A DNA stretch of 64,000 nt from Sandaracinus sp964481145 (GTDB taxonomy: Bacteria > Myxococcota_A > Polyangia > Polyangiales > Sandaracinaceae): contig CAYZTA010000002.1 of NCBI GenBank assembly GCA_964481145.1, forward strand, positions 124,001 through 188,000. The letters are read 5' to 3'. Under the pieces are notes generated by a model, which was not told the DNA's origin, searched no databases, and saw nothing but the letters and a program-made list of their open reading frames with translations. Both the position numbers and the translations under genes were made by a program. Below are positions 63,532 through 64,000 of this stretch, piece after piece (within the stretch, counting starts at the first letter, position 1; each line of letters starts with the position of its first letter).

Positions 63532-63573
63532 TTGCGAACGAGCCAGGCGACGGGAGGATCGGCGGACACGACC
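63532..63573 (+). repeat. dispersed 42-bp intergenic repeat, copy 2
   Basis: 39/42 identical to 2720-2761. Here it has a matching left arm: CGTGTCCGC at 63515-63523 pairs with GCGGACACG at 63562-63570, making a 9-bp inverted repeat around the core. It lies 12 bp before the start of the partial receiver gene. Confidence 0.75.
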
Positions 63574-63585
63574 TAGGGCGAAACA

Positions 63586-64000
63586 GTGGAGGAAAAACGG
63601 CTTTTAGGGGTGGCGGTCCTCGTCATCGAAGATCACGAGGATACGCTTGATTTATTCACGCTCCTCTTGGAGGAAGCGGGTGCGCGGGTGCTTCCTGCGC
63701 CCTCCTGCCAACGTGCCCTCGGCCAGCTCGAAGGGCAAACGGTCGATGTCATCGTGTCGGATCTCGCCATGCCGGGAACGGACGGCTGGGAATGCATCCG
63801 ACGTGTCCGTGCGCGTCCCGATGCCAATGCGATTTGCCCGGCACTCGCTGTGTCGGGAAATGCATCGATGGACGACGCAGGACGCTCACAGGCGGCAGGC
63901 TTCGATGCACATCTCTCCAAGCCCGTCGATCCCGACGTATTGATCTCGAAAGTCATCGAGCTCGTCCGCCGAGGCCCGCATCGCGCGCCGATCACGAACT
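63586..64000 (+). CDS. response regulator receiver protein, cut by window end
   Basis: The frame from GTG 63586 is open to the right edge with 138 codons seen. It is a CheY-like receiver: acidic pair in LVIEDHEDTLDLF, phospho-acceptor Asp in IVSDLAMPGTDGWE, a Ser in AVSGNAS, and Lys in LSKPVDPDVL. Any output domain would lie outside the window. The start codon has only a weak ribosome site (AGGG nine bases upstream), and GTG 63610 is an alternative. The dispersed repeat lies directly upstream. Confidence 0.82.
   Translation, partial: MEEKRLLGVAVLVIEDHEDTLDLFTLLLEEAGARVLPAPSCQRALGQLEGQTVDVIVSDLAMPGTDGWECIRRVRARPDANAICPALAVSGNASMDDAGRSQAAGFDAHLSKPVDPDVLISKVIELVRRGPHRAPITN

Overview
The window is GC-rich chromosomal DNA, almost fully coding, from a Gram-negative bacterium that most resembles a myxobacterium (Myxococcota, probably the Polyangiales/Sandaracinus side). 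The basis is the mix of genes: an AgmX/PglI-type C-terminal domain, receiver proteins with long Pro/Ala linkers, a pair of ArsA-like ATPases, a zinc-ribbon/ATPase/TPR regulator, many Asp/Gly-rich lipoproteins, a Stig1-like Cys-rich lipoprotein, and a DUF4175/MoxR/DUF58/BatA cluster. The taxonomic placement is inference. No rRNA, insertion sequence, phage module or CRISPR array was seen; one tRNA (Cys, GCA) is present.

Layout. 1-8.4 kb: end of an AgmX-like gene, a transglutaminase-like protein and a small unknown (minus), a polysaccharide deacetylase, then a coupled set of regulatory ATPase, octaheme cytochrome c and small membrane protein, and trmB. 8.5-13.3 kb: receiver protein, archaeal-type valS, a tiny CxxCH lipoprotein, a VOC protein. 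13.5-21.2 kb (minus): two ArsA-like ATPases behind acnA, a DUF1801 protein, a 21-bp tandem array, an unknown helical protein, a cyclopropane-synthase-like methyltransferase, then tRNA-Cys. 21.3-30.6 kb (minus): the classic translation/ribosome-maturation operon rimP-nusA-ylxR/L7Ae-infB-DUF503-rbfA-nrnA-truB, ending in a Stig1-like lipoprotein. 30.9-34.7 kb: rpoZ, two unknown minus-strand genes, and the groES-groEL operon with sigma70-like promoter, CIRCE operator and terminator. 34.7-39.7 kb: OmpA-family lipoprotein, a long coiled-coil protein, a repeat lipoprotein. 39.8-48.3 kb: DUF4175, peptidase-MA/TPR, MoxR, DUF58 and BatA-like VWA genes in one operon. 48.3-53.4 kb (minus): CotH-like lipoprotein, amidohydrolase lipoprotein, beta-barrel protein, prmC. 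53.6-59.8 kb: a coupled trio of a large lipoprotein, a FadL/OMPP1 porin and a membrane-anchored alpha/beta hydrolase. 59.8-64 kb: MATE transporter, TPR membrane protein, two unknowns, and a receiver gene cut by the window end.

How it works together. Most of the window is housekeeping: translation, RNA maturation, TCA cycle, chaperonin. Around it lie envelope-directed accessory operons. The best candidates for undescribed biology are the 53.6-59.8 kb envelope trio, the DUF4175/MoxR cluster with its metallopeptidase, the asymmetric ArsA pair, the ATPase-cytochrome set, and several non-coding repeats. These repeats are a 42-bp dispersed intergenic element found near both ends of the window, an 11-unit 21-bp tandem array open in several frames, and a 43-bp triple repeat. 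I did not see a defence system, secretion system or biosynthetic cluster.
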